Origin: CAYVHU01 sp964451415
GTDB taxonomy: Bacteria > Pseudomonadota > Alphaproteobacteria > Rhodospirillales > Magnetovibrionaceae
DNA: 64,000 nt
NCBI GenBank assembly: GCA_964451415.1
Contig: CAYVHU010000006.1
Location: 115,606-179,605 of the forward strand
Direction of reading: 5' to 3'
Positions 25,943 to 34,551 of the stretch are shown here, piece by piece (the first letter of the stretch is position 1; every line of letters begins with the position of its first letter). Position numbers and translations under genes: made by a program. The notes beneath the pieces are model-generated. The model was not told where the DNA came from and searched no databases. It saw only the letters and a list, made by a program, of their open reading frames with translations.

Positions 25943-26100
25943 CATGTGGAACGCCATCCGGAGGGGGTGAGTAGTAGGATGACATTCCGTCCACCCAACT
26001 TCAACCAGGACCCCCCGGAACGGGAAGAAGTTATTGGGAATGGAAGCAACAAGGCTCACGTCTTGATTGCTCACAATGGTTGTACCATATACATGATTAT
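25894..26100 (-). ncRNA. Candidate small RNA ending at the minus-strand terminator
   Basis: The strong minus-strand terminator at 25894-25942 needs a transcript. The next minus-strand gene (TetR) already has its own terminator at 26112-26156, so a separate RNA of roughly 150-200 bases between them, or a processed TetR 3' read-through product, is likely. The minus strand carries CACCCCCTCC shortly before the terminator stem, a C-rich segment able to pair with Shine-Dalgarno sites. No convincing protein frame or known RNA family was recognised, and the 5' end is a guess. Confidence 0.35.
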
Positions 26101-26111
26101 CCCGTAAATAG

Positions 26112-26156
26112 AAAAACGCCTATAATTGTGTTACGCTTTCATAACGCAATTATAGG
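26112..26156 (-). terminator. Intrinsic terminator of the TetR-family gene
   Basis: CCTATAATTG (26119-26128) pairs with CAATTATAGG (26147-26156). GTTA/TAAC extends the stem after one T-G mismatch, leaving an 8-base loop. On the minus strand the stem is followed by CGTTTTTCT. It starts 35 bases after the TetR stop. Confidence 0.65.
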
Positions 26157-26190
26157 AGGCACACCGCAACAACCTGCGTGTTTTTTCGAC

Positions 26191-26784
26191 TCAATCCAGA
26201 ACCTTAAGAGACTGCACCGCAATATTTTCAAGCATTTGCGCAGATGCGCCGGCGCGTGCCATCACATTCAGGCCATGTGCGGCCGCAAGAAAAAATTGCG
26301 CAATGGCGCGCGGCGTACTGGTGGATGTGATTTCACCTTGTTCCTGGGCGCACGCGACAACACGGACGAAGACCTGCTCCATCTCCACCAAAGACTGACA
26401 AAATTGTCTGGACATGGCGTCACTGCAACCATAAAAGCCCGCTGCGGTATTGGTGAACAGGCAACCCTTATGGTCCTTGTCGGCTTGCGCGCGGCGCACC
26501 AGCGCCATCATGAATTCCACAAGCAAAGCACGCGCTCCGTCTACGTGCGCCCCCTCTTCAACGGCGTCGTACAATGCCTTTGTCGGCGAAATTTCAAAGT
26601 ACAGCGCCATCACCTCGGCGAACAAGGCGGCCTTGTCGCCAAAGGAATTATACAAGCTGCCACGGTTGAGGCTCGTCGCCTCAACCAGATCCTGGATGGA
26701 AGCACCGTGGTAGCCCTTTTTCCAGAAAACATCGAGGGCCTGATGCAAGACCGTGTCGCGGTCAAACTGCAAGGGTCGAGGCAT
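26191..26784 (-). CDS. TetR family transcriptional regulator
   Basis: A 197-residue regulator. The N-terminal helix-turn-helix is clear (LHQALDVFWKKGYHGASIQD, then LVEATSLNRGSLYNSFGDKA). The C-terminal ligand domain contains KGCLFTNTAAGF, which places it in the AcuR/NemR-like branch with a conserved cysteine in the CLF(T/V)NT motif (Cys108). Regulators of that branch often respond to electrophiles. It follows rlmN on the same strand by 38 bases; no obvious target gene is adjacent, so its regulon lies elsewhere or includes itself. Confidence 0.93.
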   Translation of the reverse strand: MPRPLQFDRDTVLHQALDVFWKKGYHGASIQDLVEATSLNRGSLYNSFGDKAALFAEVMALYFEISPTKALYDAVEEGAHVDGARALLVEFMMALVRRAQADKDHKGCLFTNTAAGFYGCSDAMSRQFCQSLVEMEQVFVRVVACAQEQGEITSTSTPRAIAQFFLAAAHGLNVMARAGASAQMLENIAVQSLKVLD

Positions 26785-26822
26785 CGCGGGTAGAATCCAG
26801 GGGGTGTTTTTTAACCGATGGT

Positions 26823-27947
26823 TTAAGGATACACGTTCTTTTCAGCACAATTCAAGCGTTTCGCCACGAGCGCCTTGAGCTTCTCATTCTCGCTATCCGA
26901 TTTTAACTGGCCGCACGCCGCCATGATATCGCGCCCGCGTGGATGGCGAATGGGTGCGGAAAAACCGGCATCGTTTAAAATGCGCGAAAAGCGGTGAACG
27001 GCGTTGTTCGAGGAACATTCATAACGTGTTCCGGGCCAAGGATTGAATGGGATCAAGTTGAACTTGGCGGGAATTTCGTAGCGCCGCATGAGGCGCGCCA
27101 AGGTGTTTGCATCCTCAGCGCTGTCGTTGACATCCTTGAGCATCACATATTCCATGGTAATACGCCGCGCGTTGCGGGCGCCGGGATAAGCTGCACAAGC
27201 CGCGAGCAACGCCGCCAGAGGGTATTTCCTGTTGATCGGCACCAAAACATCGCGCAACGCATCGTTGCTGGCGTGCAAACTGATGGCCAGATCGACGTTG
27301 ATTTCTTCACCGCAGCGTTTCATCAACGGCACCACGCCCGACGTCGAAAGCGTGATGCGGCGTTTGGAAATCGCGATACCTTCACCGTCCATAATGATGG
27401 TGAGCGCCTTTTTGACATTCTCAAAATTCATCAACGGCTCGCCCATACCCATCATGACGACGTTCGTAAGCACACGCCCATCGCGCCCCGCTGGCCATTC
27501 GGACAATTGATCGCGCGCCACCAGTAGCTGTCCCACGATTTCAGCCACGCTCAGGTTGCGCACCAAACGCTGCGTGCCGGTGTTGCAAAAATCGCAATTC
27601 AAAGTGCATCCAACCTGGGAAGAGATACACAGCGCCCCACGATCGTCTTCGGGAATGAAAACACTTTCGATTTCGTTGCCATCTTCCAAACGCAACAGCC
27701 ATTTGCGTGATCCGTCGACGCTCTGCGGCGCCTGCACGATTTCTGCGCGCCCAACATAAAAGCGTGCGCTCAGTTTATCGCGAAAAGGCTTGCCAAGGTT
27801 CGTCATGCGCGCGAAATCCGTTTCGCCGCGATGGTAGATCCAATGCCAAAGCTGTTTAGCACGAAAAGGCTTTTCACCAATTTCATGCAAGACCTGGACA
27901 AGGCCGTCGCGATCAAAGCCGATCAGGTTGGTACGTTGTGCGTTCAT
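26823..27947 (-). CDS. rlmN: Dual-specificity 23S rRNA/tRNA adenine C2-methyltransferase
   Basis: About 374 residues; a radical-SAM enzyme that methylates A2503 of 23S rRNA and A37 of some tRNAs. The cluster motif is CTLNCDFC (CxxxCxxC), followed by GMGEPLMNFENV and RITLSTSGVVPLM. The second catalytic cysteine is expected in the C-terminal DIMAACGQLKSD. Two in-frame ATGs lie 12 bases apart; GAGGG sits 5-6 bases ahead of the downstream one (MNAQRTNLIG), which I prefer. Confidence 0.96.
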   Translation of the reverse strand: MNAQRTNLIGFDRDGLVQVLHEIGEKPFRAKQLWHWIYHRGETDFARMTNLGKPFRDKLSARFYVGRAEIVQAPQSVDGSRKWLLRLEDGNEIESVFIPEDDRGALCISSQVGCTLNCDFCNTGTQRLVRNLSVAEIVGQLLVARDQLSEWPAGRDGRVLTNVVMMGMGEPLMNFENVKKALTIIMDGEGIAISKRRITLSTSGVVPLMKRCGEEINVDLAISLHASNDALRDVLVPINRKYPLAALLAACAAYPGARNARRITMEYVMLKDVNDSAEDANTLARLMRRYEIPAKFNLIPFNPWPGTRYECSSNNAVHRFSRILNDAGFSAPIRHPRGRDIMAACGQLKSDSENEKLKALVAKRLNCAEKNVYP

Positions 27948-28008
27948 GGTGGCCCTCATATAATGATGTTTAAGGGCTTTCGCAAAGAAATCCGCCGCAT
28001 ACAGCGAT

Positions 28009-28539
28009 CTACTTTACACCGCATGCGCGGTTGATGGCGTTCATCGCAGCGCTGAAGCCTTTCAAGGAATAGATATCGGTCGTCCGTGTGCCACGCGACG
28101 ACGTCCCCTTAACCGTCATCGTCATACCCGCACGCATGGCGCGGACGAGTTTGTGATCGTCGGCAACATCGCGGGTCCAAGCGTATCCGCCTTGGGTGAA
28201 CAATTGGAAAATTTTGCCCCCGTTAATGCTCAACGTGACCAAACTTCCCCTTTTATAGGTATAGCCGGCCTGGATGCTGACCTCCCCGATGCGGCCTTCC
28301 GCAGGGCGATGGGAAACGACGGCGTTGATCGTCCCGCGGCGGGTGTATTTACCCATGGATTTCTGCGGTTTGGACGAAATCAGGCACACGCGGTAGCCCT
28401 TTTCCTTTTCCTTGGCGGCGACCCAAGCACCATGTTCGGAAATCACAGCGGCGTGCGCGACGCCCACCGGGATCAGGATCGAAACATCCGATGCAAAGAG
28501 AACAAGACCAGCAAGGAGAAATAAGCGATGTATGGACAT
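28009..28539 (-). CDS. Invasion-associated locus B (IalB) family secreted protein
   Basis: A 176-residue protein with a signal peptide (LFLLAGLVLFASDVSILIPV, cleavage likely after AHA near residue 29). The mature part shows the IalB pattern: an aromatic-rich strand start (HGAWVAAKE), a cysteine in YRVCLIS, SLVTLSINGGKIFQLFTQGG, and the end GFSAAMNAINRACG with a second cysteine likely disulfide-bonded to the first. Bartonella IalB is linked to erythrocyte invasion, but the family is broad in alphaproteobacteria and its ordinary role in the periplasm is unknown. Divergent from the DsrE-like pair, with 300 non-coding bases between. Confidence 0.85.
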   Translation of the reverse strand: MSIHRLFLLAGLVLFASDVSILIPVGVAHAAVISEHGAWVAAKEKEKGYRVCLISSKPQKSMGKYTRRGTINAVVSHRPAEGRIGEVSIQAGYTYKRGSLVTLSINGGKIFQLFTQGGYAWTRDVADDHKLVRAMRAGMTMTVKGTSSRGTRTTDIYSLKGFSAAMNAINRACGVK

Positions 28540-28840
28540 GAACGGTACTTTAACAGAAAAACCTAATCAGAGACTTAACGCAGAATATATAATTATCAGC
28601 ATCGGACCTCCCCTTCAAAGGTCTTGTCAAACGGGGATTTTACTGTAAAGATTTGTTATGGTCGAACTCTGGCCGTAAAACCTTAAGATGAAATTCCACT
28701 CGCTACAGCGGCCCTAAAGTTGTAGTCCGTCGTACCTTGCGGATAGTTAAGGTGCGCACGTGTTTACCTAGGGTCTTGCTCCATGGGCGCTCCGGGTCCC
28801 GTCCGGTTCGCGTGCGCTCGAACAATCAGGGAGGATGTTT

Positions 28841-29305
28841 ATGATTAAAAAATTGATGTCGTTTGTCGTTTTAGGTGCGGCCTTGTTTGCCGGCTTCGCC
28901 ACCACGCCGGCGCAAGCGAAGGGTGACGGTTACCAGCACCATGTGGTGATGCAGGTTAACGAAAACAAAAAACCGCTGATGAACCAGACGCTGACCCTGG
29001 CGGCAAAACTGAGCAAGCACTACGCGACGTTAGGCCAAAAAGTGCGCATTGAGATCGTCGCTTTCGGCCCCGGCCTGACCATGCTGCGTTCAGACAAATC
29101 ACCGGTGAAAGAACGTCTGGCATCCTACACCATGGAACATCCGAACGTCACCTTCGCCGCCTGCGGTGAAACCATCAAAGCGCTCACCAAAAGAACGGGC
29201 AAGGTTCCGCCGATCATCAAATCGGATCAAATCAAAATCGTCCCCGGCGGATTTGCGCAGATCGTCATGCGCCAGGAACAAGGTTGGAGCTACCTCCGTC
29301 CGTAA
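28841..29305 (+). CDS. Secreted DsrE-like protein, paralogue 1
   Basis: A 154-residue exported protein. A signal peptide (KKLMSFVVLGAALFAGFATT, cleavage after AQA) precedes a DsrE/YchN-like fold of about 125 residues with HHVVMQVNENKK, VRIEIVAFGPGLTMLRSD and HPNVTFAACGETIKAL, where the single cysteine sits in the family's conserved spot. DsrE-type proteins bind or relay sulfur in the cytoplasm; periplasmic relatives are common but uncharacterised. An ATG two codons upstream touches the GGGAGG ribosome site, so the second ATG is used. A terminator and a close paralogue follow. Confidence 0.82.
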   Translation: MIKKLMSFVVLGAALFAGFATTPAQAKGDGYQHHVVMQVNENKKPLMNQTLTLAAKLSKHYATLGQKVRIEIVAFGPGLTMLRSDKSPVKERLASYTMEHPNVTFAACGETIKALTKRTGKVPPIIKSDQIKIVPGGFAQIVMRQEQGWSYLRP

Positions 29306-29335
29306 AAGACAACGAACCATTCGATATCTTGAACA

Positions 29336-29367
29336 AACGGGCGCCCGGCCACGGCGCCCGTTTCGTT
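29336..29367 (+). terminator. Intrinsic terminator after DsrE-like paralogue 1
   Basis: AACGGGCGCC (29336-29345) and GGCGCCCGTT (29353-29362) form a perfect 10-base-pair stem followed by TCGTTT. The second paralogue has a nearly identical terminator, so the duplicated unit included its 3' end. Confidence 0.7.
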
Positions 29368-29535
29368 TGGGCCATACAACAGCGTGACGGTTTTGTGAAA
29401 TTCCCCTCGCAACCATTCCGTTTGGGTGGTAGCTTTTCCCCTGTCACAGCAAAATCAAAATCTGTGGAGGTCTTGTCTACGGGCGACCTGTGGCCTACTT
29501 GAGCCTGGGCGCGCCAACAATCTGGGAGGAAATTT

Positions 29536-30003
29536 ATGCTTAAAAAATTGATGTCGTTTGTCGTTTTGGGAGCGGCTCTATTCGCGGGGGTTTCACCAAC
29601 ACTGGCCCATGCGAAATCCAGTGACGGCTATGATCGTCATGTTGTGATCCAGGTTAGTGACAACAACAAACTGAAGATGAATATCGCGCTCAACAACGCC
29701 ATAAATCTGACCAAATACTTTAAATCCAAAGGCAAAACGGTTCGGGTTGAAATCGTTACCTTCGGCCCGGGCCTGACCATGCTGCGCGCGGACAAATCGC
29801 CAGTAAAGGCCCGTTTGGAAACCTACACCATGGAACACCCGAACGTTTCGTTCGCGGCCTGCCACAACACCATGCTGAAAGTTTCCAAAAAATTGGGCAA
29901 GTTGCCTCCGATCATCAAATCAGACCAAATCCGGGTTGTCCCGGCAGGCGTGGTTGAGATCATGAAACGCCAGGATGAAGGCTGGAATTACATTAAATTG
30001 TAA
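29536..30003 (+). CDS. Secreted DsrE-like protein, paralogue 2
   Basis: A 155-residue tandem copy of the upstream gene. The two share the signal-peptide core KKLMSFVVLGAALFAG and the blocks FGPGLTMLR, DKSPVK, YTMEHPNV, FAAC and PPIIKSDQI. They differ most in the region after the first strand (NNKLKMNIALNNAINLTKYF). The cysteine in SFAACHNT is kept. Each copy has its own GGGAGG-type ribosome site and its own terminator, so they can be expressed independently. Role unknown; sulfur or redox chemistry in the periplasm is only suggested by the fold. Confidence 0.82.
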   Translation: MLKKLMSFVVLGAALFAGVSPTLAHAKSSDGYDRHVVIQVSDNNKLKMNIALNNAINLTKYFKSKGKTVRVEIVTFGPGLTMLRADKSPVKARLETYTMEHPNVSFAACHNTMLKVSKKLGKLPPIIKSDQIRVVPAGVVEIMKRQDEGWNYIKL

Positions 30004-30028
30004 GACCGCCGTTTACAAAACACGTAAC

Positions 30029-30060
30029 AACGGGCGCCCCAACGGGCGCCCGTTTTGTTT
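30029..30060 (+). terminator. Intrinsic terminator after DsrE-like paralogue 2
   Basis: AACGGGCGCCC (30029-30039) pairs with GGGCGCCCGTT (30044-30054) around a 4-base loop, followed by TTGTTT. It stands 7 bases from the stop of the convergent DUF1127 gene. Confidence 0.8.
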
Positions 30061-30066
30061 GGAAAA

Positions 30067-30306
30067 TCAATTTTGCCAGAACGGCTTTAAGCCTTCATGC
30101 AATTGCGCATCGGTTTTGATGCCGATGTCGCTTAGCATCCGCGCATCCAACCTCAGCAATTGCCGGCGTTGCCGGGCGCGGTGACGCCACAGACAAACCG
30201 TTTTCCACCCGCTGTGCATGCGCGTGAACAAAAAGGACAAATTTTGCCCCGCGCTGGGAATCCGCACGGCACAGGCATTCTCGTAAACGGCTTCTCTGGT
30301 CATCAT
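30067..30306 (-). CDS. DUF1127 (YjiS-like) small protein
   Basis: A 79-residue protein ending in the DUF1127 domain (WRHRARQRRQLLRLDARMLS then DIGIKTDAQLHEGLKPFW), an Arg-rich helix pair. Some short DUF1127 proteins in alphaproteobacteria act in RNA and phosphate or carbon metabolism, but the role here is unknown. Start has AAGGA 7 bases upstream. It is divergent from a GcvA-like LysR regulator with a LysR-type palindrome in between, so it may be a target of that regulator. Confidence 0.85.
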   Translation of the reverse strand: MMTREAVYENACAVRIPSAGQNLSFLFTRMHSGWKTVCLWRHRARQRRQLLRLDARMLSDIGIKTDAQLHEGLKPFWQN

Positions 30307-30453
30307 AATCTCATCCTTTGCGCGAATTGTCTTCGCTGCATATTTACGAATTCATGTGGCCCTTGACAAACGATCTTATCTGATTAACTCATGAGAAATT
30401 CTAATTTATAAAACTTTGAAACAATTTACTATTCGTCTTAAAAACGGCATTAA

Positions 30454-30472
30454 ATTGCTATTTTTTTGCAAT
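30454..30472. promoter_or_regulatory. LysR-type binding palindrome
   Basis: ATTGC-N9-GCAAT is a symmetric site of the T-N11-A class bound by LysR regulators. It lies 34 bases before the lysR start in the divergent DUF1127/lysR interval. Probably an autoregulatory or activation site. Confidence 0.5.
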
Positions 30473-30506
30473 ACTCCAAAATCAAACATTAGGTAAAATA
30501 TGCCCT

Positions 30507-31412
30507 ATGTCTCGTAACCTGCCCCCCTTGAACGCCATTCGCGCCTTTGAGGCGGCGGCGCGCCATCTGAGCTTTACACGCGCGGCGAAAGAATTGAACG
30601 TAACCCAGGCCGCCGTGTCCCACCAAATCAAGGGGCTGGAGGAACGCCTGAAAATCCGCTTGTTCCGGCGCGCTGGACGCGTTTTACTGTTGACGGACGA
30701 AGGGCAAAAATTGTTTCCCGATGTCCGCGACGCCCTGGACATTTTACATGTCGCTTTCGATGGGTTGCGCAGGCTCCATGCCGAAGGCGTGTTGACGGTC
30801 ACAACCTTACCGTCGTTCGCCACACGCTGGCTGGTGCCGAAGTTGCGGCGCTTCCGCGGTTTCCACCCTGAAATCGACATTCGCCTCCATACCTCAACGG
30901 ATATTGTGGACATGCGCCTGGAGGGCATCGACGTCGGCGTGCGTCATGGCCTCGGCCAATGGCCAGGGCTTATCGCAACACGGCTGATGGAAGAAGACGT
31001 CTTTCCCGTATGCAGTCCCACGATTCTGGAAGGGAAAATCCCCCTGGACAAGCCCGCCGATCTAGCGCGCCATACGCTGCTGCAGGACGCCGGCATGGAT
31101 TGGCGCATCTGGCTGGAAGCCGCCGGCGTGGACACGGTTGACCCGGAACGTGGGCCCGGTTTTCTGGATTCTTCCATGGCCCTGCAAGCCGCCATCGACG
31201 GACAAGGAATCATGCTCGGGCGCAGCGTTCTGGTGGCGGATGATCTGGCGGCGGGACGTCTGATCAAACCTTTTGATATCAGTTTTCCCAACGCTTACGC
31301 TTATTGGGTCGTCTGCCCGAAGGCCGATGTAAACCGGCCGAAAGTGCGTGCCTTTCGCAGTTGGTTGCTGGACGAAGCCGAAGCGACGAGAAAGGCCGGG
31401 AAAAACGTCTGA
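30507..31412 (+). CDS. LysR family transcriptional regulator (GcvA-like)
   Basis: A 301-residue LysR regulator. The opening LPPLNAIRAFEAAARHLSFT and RAAKELNVTQAAVSHQIKGL is the helix-turn-helix of the GcvA subgroup, followed by the linker helix and an effector domain (VTTLPSFATRWLVPKLRRF). GcvA controls glycine cleavage in E. coli, but many GcvA-like proteins regulate other nearby genes. It ends 2 bases before the convergent acetoacetyl-CoA ligase stop and is divergent from a DUF1127 gene. Confidence 0.92.
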   Translation: MSRNLPPLNAIRAFEAAARHLSFTRAAKELNVTQAAVSHQIKGLEERLKIRLFRRAGRVLLLTDEGQKLFPDVRDALDILHVAFDGLRRLHAEGVLTVTTLPSFATRWLVPKLRRFRGFHPEIDIRLHTSTDIVDMRLEGIDVGVRHGLGQWPGLIATRLMEEDVFPVCSPTILEGKIPLDKPADLARHTLLQDAGMDWRIWLEAAGVDTVDPERGPGFLDSSMALQAAIDGQGIMLGRSVLVADDLAAGRLIKPFDISFPNAYAYWVVCPKADVNRPKVRAFRSWLLDEAEATRKAGKNV

Positions 31413-31414
31413 AC

Positions 31415-33376
31415 TTAATCGTCTTCGTTCAGTTCCGGACGGTTGGCAAATTGCGTCAAAACTTCTGGGTTCGTCAACGCTTCCTTGTTTTTGATGGCAC
31501 GCCCGTGCACGGTTTCGCGCACCGCCAGTTCCGTGATCTTTCCCGAGCGCGTGCGCGGAATATCATCAACCTGCAAAATTTTCGCCGGCACATGCCGAGG
31601 ACTCGCGCCGGCACGAATTTCCGCCTTGATGCGACGCCTCAAATCATCGTTCAACACCTCATTGTCCATCAACACCACGAACAGGACGACCCGGACATCA
31701 CCCTGCCAGTTCTGTCCGATGGCGATGCTTTCCTTGATCTGGGGTAATTTTTCAACCTGACGGTAAATCTCCGCTGTGCCGATACGCACACCGCCGGGAT
31801 TCAAGGTCGCGTCCGAACGCCCGTGAATGATAAAACCGCCATGGCGTGTCTTTTCCACCCAGTCCCCGTGAGTCCAAACGCCGGGAAATTTCTCGAAATA
31901 GGCCGCTTTGTACTTTTGTCCGTCGGGATCATTCCAAAAACCGATGGGCATGGACGGAAAAGGTCGGGTGCACACCAGTTCACCTTGAGACTCCGACACG
32001 CTATGACCCGTTTCATCGAACACATCAACGGCCATACCCAATCCTGGACCCTGGATTTCACCGCGCCACACGGGCAAACGCGGATTGCCGAGGACAAAAC
32101 AACTGATGATATCGGTGCCGCCGGAAATCGAAGCCAGATGGACATTGCGTTTGATGCGTTCGTAAACATAATCGAAGCCCTCCGCCACCAGGGGCGAGCC
32201 CGTCGAGGCAATGGTCCTCAAAGTTTCAAGGCGATGGGTTTCGATCGGCGCAATGCCGGCTTTTTTGTAGGCATCCAGAGATTTGGCGGAGGTCCCGAAA
32301 AAAGTCATGCCCTGTGCATCGGCGAAATCGAACAAAACATTACCGTCGGGATAAAAGGGCGAACCATCGTAAAGCAGAAGCGTTGCCTGAGACGCCAACG
32401 CGCTGACCAGCCAGTTCCACATCATCCATCCGCAGGTGGTGAAATAAAACACTCGGTCGTCCGGGCGGATATCGGAATGCAAGCGATGTTCCTTGATGTG
32501 TTGCAGCAAGGTTCCCCCCGCGCCGTGCACGATGCACTTCGGTTTGCCGGTGGTCCCACTGGAAAACATAATGAACAAAGGATGGTTGAACGGCAGGCTG
32601 GCAAACGCAATCTCCTGCGGTTCATACTCAGCAATAAAATCACCGAAAGAAACATCCCCGTCTTGGATTCCGCTCGCTTCCGGCAAAGTGCCGGCATAGT
32701 TCACGACAATCATTTTGGTGACGCTCGGCAATTGCACGCGTGCGGCCTGCGCCTTGGCCAAAGCATCGTGCCGCTTGCCATTGTAATAGTAGCCATCGAC
32801 GCAAAACAGAACCTTCGGTTCAATTTGTCCAAAGCGATCACACACGCCTTGAATACCAAAATCCGGCGAACACGACGACCACACCGCACCGATGGCCGCG
32901 GTGGCGAGCATGGCGATGATCGTTTCGGGCATATTGGGAAGATAGCCCGCAATCCGGTCTCCCTCCTCGACGCCCAACGCGCGCAATGCCTGGACCGTTT
33001 GCGAAACTTGATCGTACAATTGCGCAAAACTAAGGCGACGACGCACCTTGTCTTCGCCCCAAAAAATAAGGGCGTCCTTCGCGTCGCGGCGTTGCAGTAA
33101 ATTTTCCGCATAATTCAACCGGGCGTCCGGAAAAAACTTTGCTTCCCTCATGGTGTCAGGATTTTCCACAACACGCGTCCCCCAGGCGGCGGCACTGAGG
33201 CAGGTGAAATCCTTGAGCGAGGTCCAGAATTTTTCAGGTTCCCGGACGGAAAAGTCCTGAAGTGCTGCATCGTCTACAATCGTCGTGTTCCAGTCGCTCT
33301 CAATGTGCTCCATGAAACGGGTCAGGGTACAGGCAGCTTTGGCCTGTTCATCCGGCGTCCAAATCGGTTGCGTCAT
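31415..33376 (-). CDS. Acetoacetate--CoA ligase
   Basis: A 653-residue ANL-superfamily AMP-forming enzyme activating acetoacetate to acetoacetyl-CoA, used in ketone-body and polyhydroxybutyrate turnover. The acetoacetyl-CoA synthetase N-terminus (REPEKFWTSLKDFTCL), the P-loop LFIMFSSGTTGKPKCIVHGA, GGTDIISCFVLGNP, and the C-terminal hinge and lysine region (HGRSDATLNPGGVRIGTAEI ... RTRSGKITE) are visible; the length fits the AACS family, often called AacS. The frame continues upstream into the divergent transporter gene, but MTQPIWTPDEQ is the correct start by homology. Confidence 0.94.
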   Translation of the reverse strand: MTQPIWTPDEQAKAACTLTRFMEHIESDWNTTIVDDAALQDFSVREPEKFWTSLKDFTCLSAAAWGTRVVENPDTMREAKFFPDARLNYAENLLQRRDAKDALIFWGEDKVRRRLSFAQLYDQVSQTVQALRALGVEEGDRIAGYLPNMPETIIAMLATAAIGAVWSSCSPDFGIQGVCDRFGQIEPKVLFCVDGYYYNGKRHDALAKAQAARVQLPSVTKMIVVNYAGTLPEASGIQDGDVSFGDFIAEYEPQEIAFASLPFNHPLFIMFSSGTTGKPKCIVHGAGGTLLQHIKEHRLHSDIRPDDRVFYFTTCGWMMWNWLVSALASQATLLLYDGSPFYPDGNVLFDFADAQGMTFFGTSAKSLDAYKKAGIAPIETHRLETLRTIASTGSPLVAEGFDYVYERIKRNVHLASISGGTDIISCFVLGNPRLPVWRGEIQGPGLGMAVDVFDETGHSVSESQGELVCTRPFPSMPIGFWNDPDGQKYKAAYFEKFPGVWTHGDWVEKTRHGGFIIHGRSDATLNPGGVRIGTAEIYRQVEKLPQIKESIAIGQNWQGDVRVVLFVVLMDNEVLNDDLRRRIKAEIRAGASPRHVPAKILQVDDIPRTRSGKITELAVRETVHGRAIKNKEALTNPEVLTQFANRPELNEDD

Positions 33377-33479
33377 TGGGGTTTTTCTCCGCCCGACTGT
33401 CTTGGGTGCTTGGGGGTCAGCGTCTGAAGCGAAGTATGAGCAGACGCGCTCACGCACGCAAGGGTGCATTGCAATATAG

Positions 33480-34550
33480 ATGCTGGTCAGGAGATTCGTT
33501 TCCGCATATGGTGCGTTCATGCGCTGGATATCTATGATAGGACGCAGCCGACTTGGCTTCTCAGGCTTGCCGCGTATGGTAACGGGCGCCGCCTGGATGG
33601 TGCTGGCCGGAATTTTGATCGGCACGCTCAGCACGTTGGTGCGCGGCATCGGTTCCAACCTGCATCCCTTTGAAATCGCCTTCTTCCGCAACGTCGTACA
33701 AATTGCGTTGCTGTTGCCGTGGGTGTTGACGTCAGGCTTTGCGGTTTTGCGTACGAGGCGCATCTGGGCGCATATCCGGCGATCCGGATTCGGCATTCTG
33801 GCGATGCTCACATGGTTCAGCGCGTTGACCATGATGCCCCTGGCCGAGGCGACGGCGATCAGTTTTTCCGCACCCTTGTTCACCACCGCAGGGGCTCATT
33901 TGTTTTTGGGCGAACGCGTCGGCGCGCGCCGCTGGCTAGCCACCGCCATAGGATTGCTGGGCGTGATGATGATTATCCGCCCCGGCGTCAAAGACGTCGG
34001 GGCTCCGGAACTTCTGGCCTTGCTGGCCGCTGTGTTGATCGCCTGCGCGATGCTGGCGAACAAAACCCTGGCGCGCAGCGAATCCCCAAATGCCATGGCC
34101 ATGTGGATGGGTATCTTCATGACACTCTTTTCCCTGCCACCGGCCGTATTCGTGTGGTCGTGGCCCACGGGCAACATTTGGTGGTGGTTGCTGGCGTTGG
34201 GCACGGTGGCAACGGCGGCGCAACTTTCGATCAACCGCGCGTTCGCCTGTGCCGATGTTTCGTTTGTCGTACCCTTCGCCTTCGTGCAAATCCCCTACGT
34301 GGCCCTGGTGGGTTATGTTGTTTTCGCCGAAACACCCGATGCCTGGACGTGGGCCGGGGCGGTGGTTATTTTCACCTCCGGCCTCTATACCGCGCACCGT
34401 GAAACACGCCTGAGCCGCGCAAAGACGCCATCTTCACCCTCCGCGACGGTTCCCTCATTGTCCGAGGCGACGCTGGTCGGTTCCCTGGACAGCGCGCCTG
34501 CGCCTGAGGAAAGCTCCCGTGATAAGGCAAAATCGCACTCCTCGTGCTGA
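33480..34550 (+). CDS. DMT-superfamily (EamA) transporter
   Basis: A 356-residue membrane protein with two EamA repeats and about ten transmembrane helices (GAAWMVLAGILIGTLSTLVR through EIAFFRNVVQIALLLPWVL; second repeat from GAPELLALLAAVLIACAML to WTWAGAVVIFTSGLYTAHRE). PLAEATAISFSAPLFTTAGA is typical of family members exporting metabolites. The C-terminal 50 residues are Ser/Pro-rich and cytosolic. Several ATG starts are possible (33480, 33519, later); ribosome sites are weak, so the first 13-32 residues are uncertain. Substrate unknown. It ends one base before the stop of a convergent small gene. Confidence 0.88.
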   Translation: MLVRRFVSAYGAFMRWISMIGRSRLGFSGLPRMVTGAAWMVLAGILIGTLSTLVRGIGSNLHPFEIAFFRNVVQIALLLPWVLTSGFAVLRTRRIWAHIRRSGFGILAMLTWFSALTMMPLAEATAISFSAPLFTTAGAHLFLGERVGARRWLATAIGLLGVMMIIRPGVKDVGAPELLALLAAVLIACAMLANKTLARSESPNAMAMWMGIFMTLFSLPPAVFVWSWPTGNIWWWLLALGTVATAAQLSINRAFACADVSFVVPFAFVQIPYVALVGYVVFAETPDAWTWAGAVVIFTSGLYTAHRETRLSRAKTPSSPSATVPSLSEATLVGSLDSAPAPEESSRDKAKSHSSC

Positions 34551-34551
34551 A

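Noticed and set aside
25892..26107. 71-codon plus-strand frame after rmuC
   Set aside because: It begins inside the terminator hairpin and lacks a ribosome site or protein-like composition.
33377..33886. In-frame 170-codon N-terminal extension of the acetoacetate-CoA ligase
   Set aside because: It overlaps the divergent EamA transporter, has no family similarity, and the standard start MTQPIWTPDEQ fits relatives.
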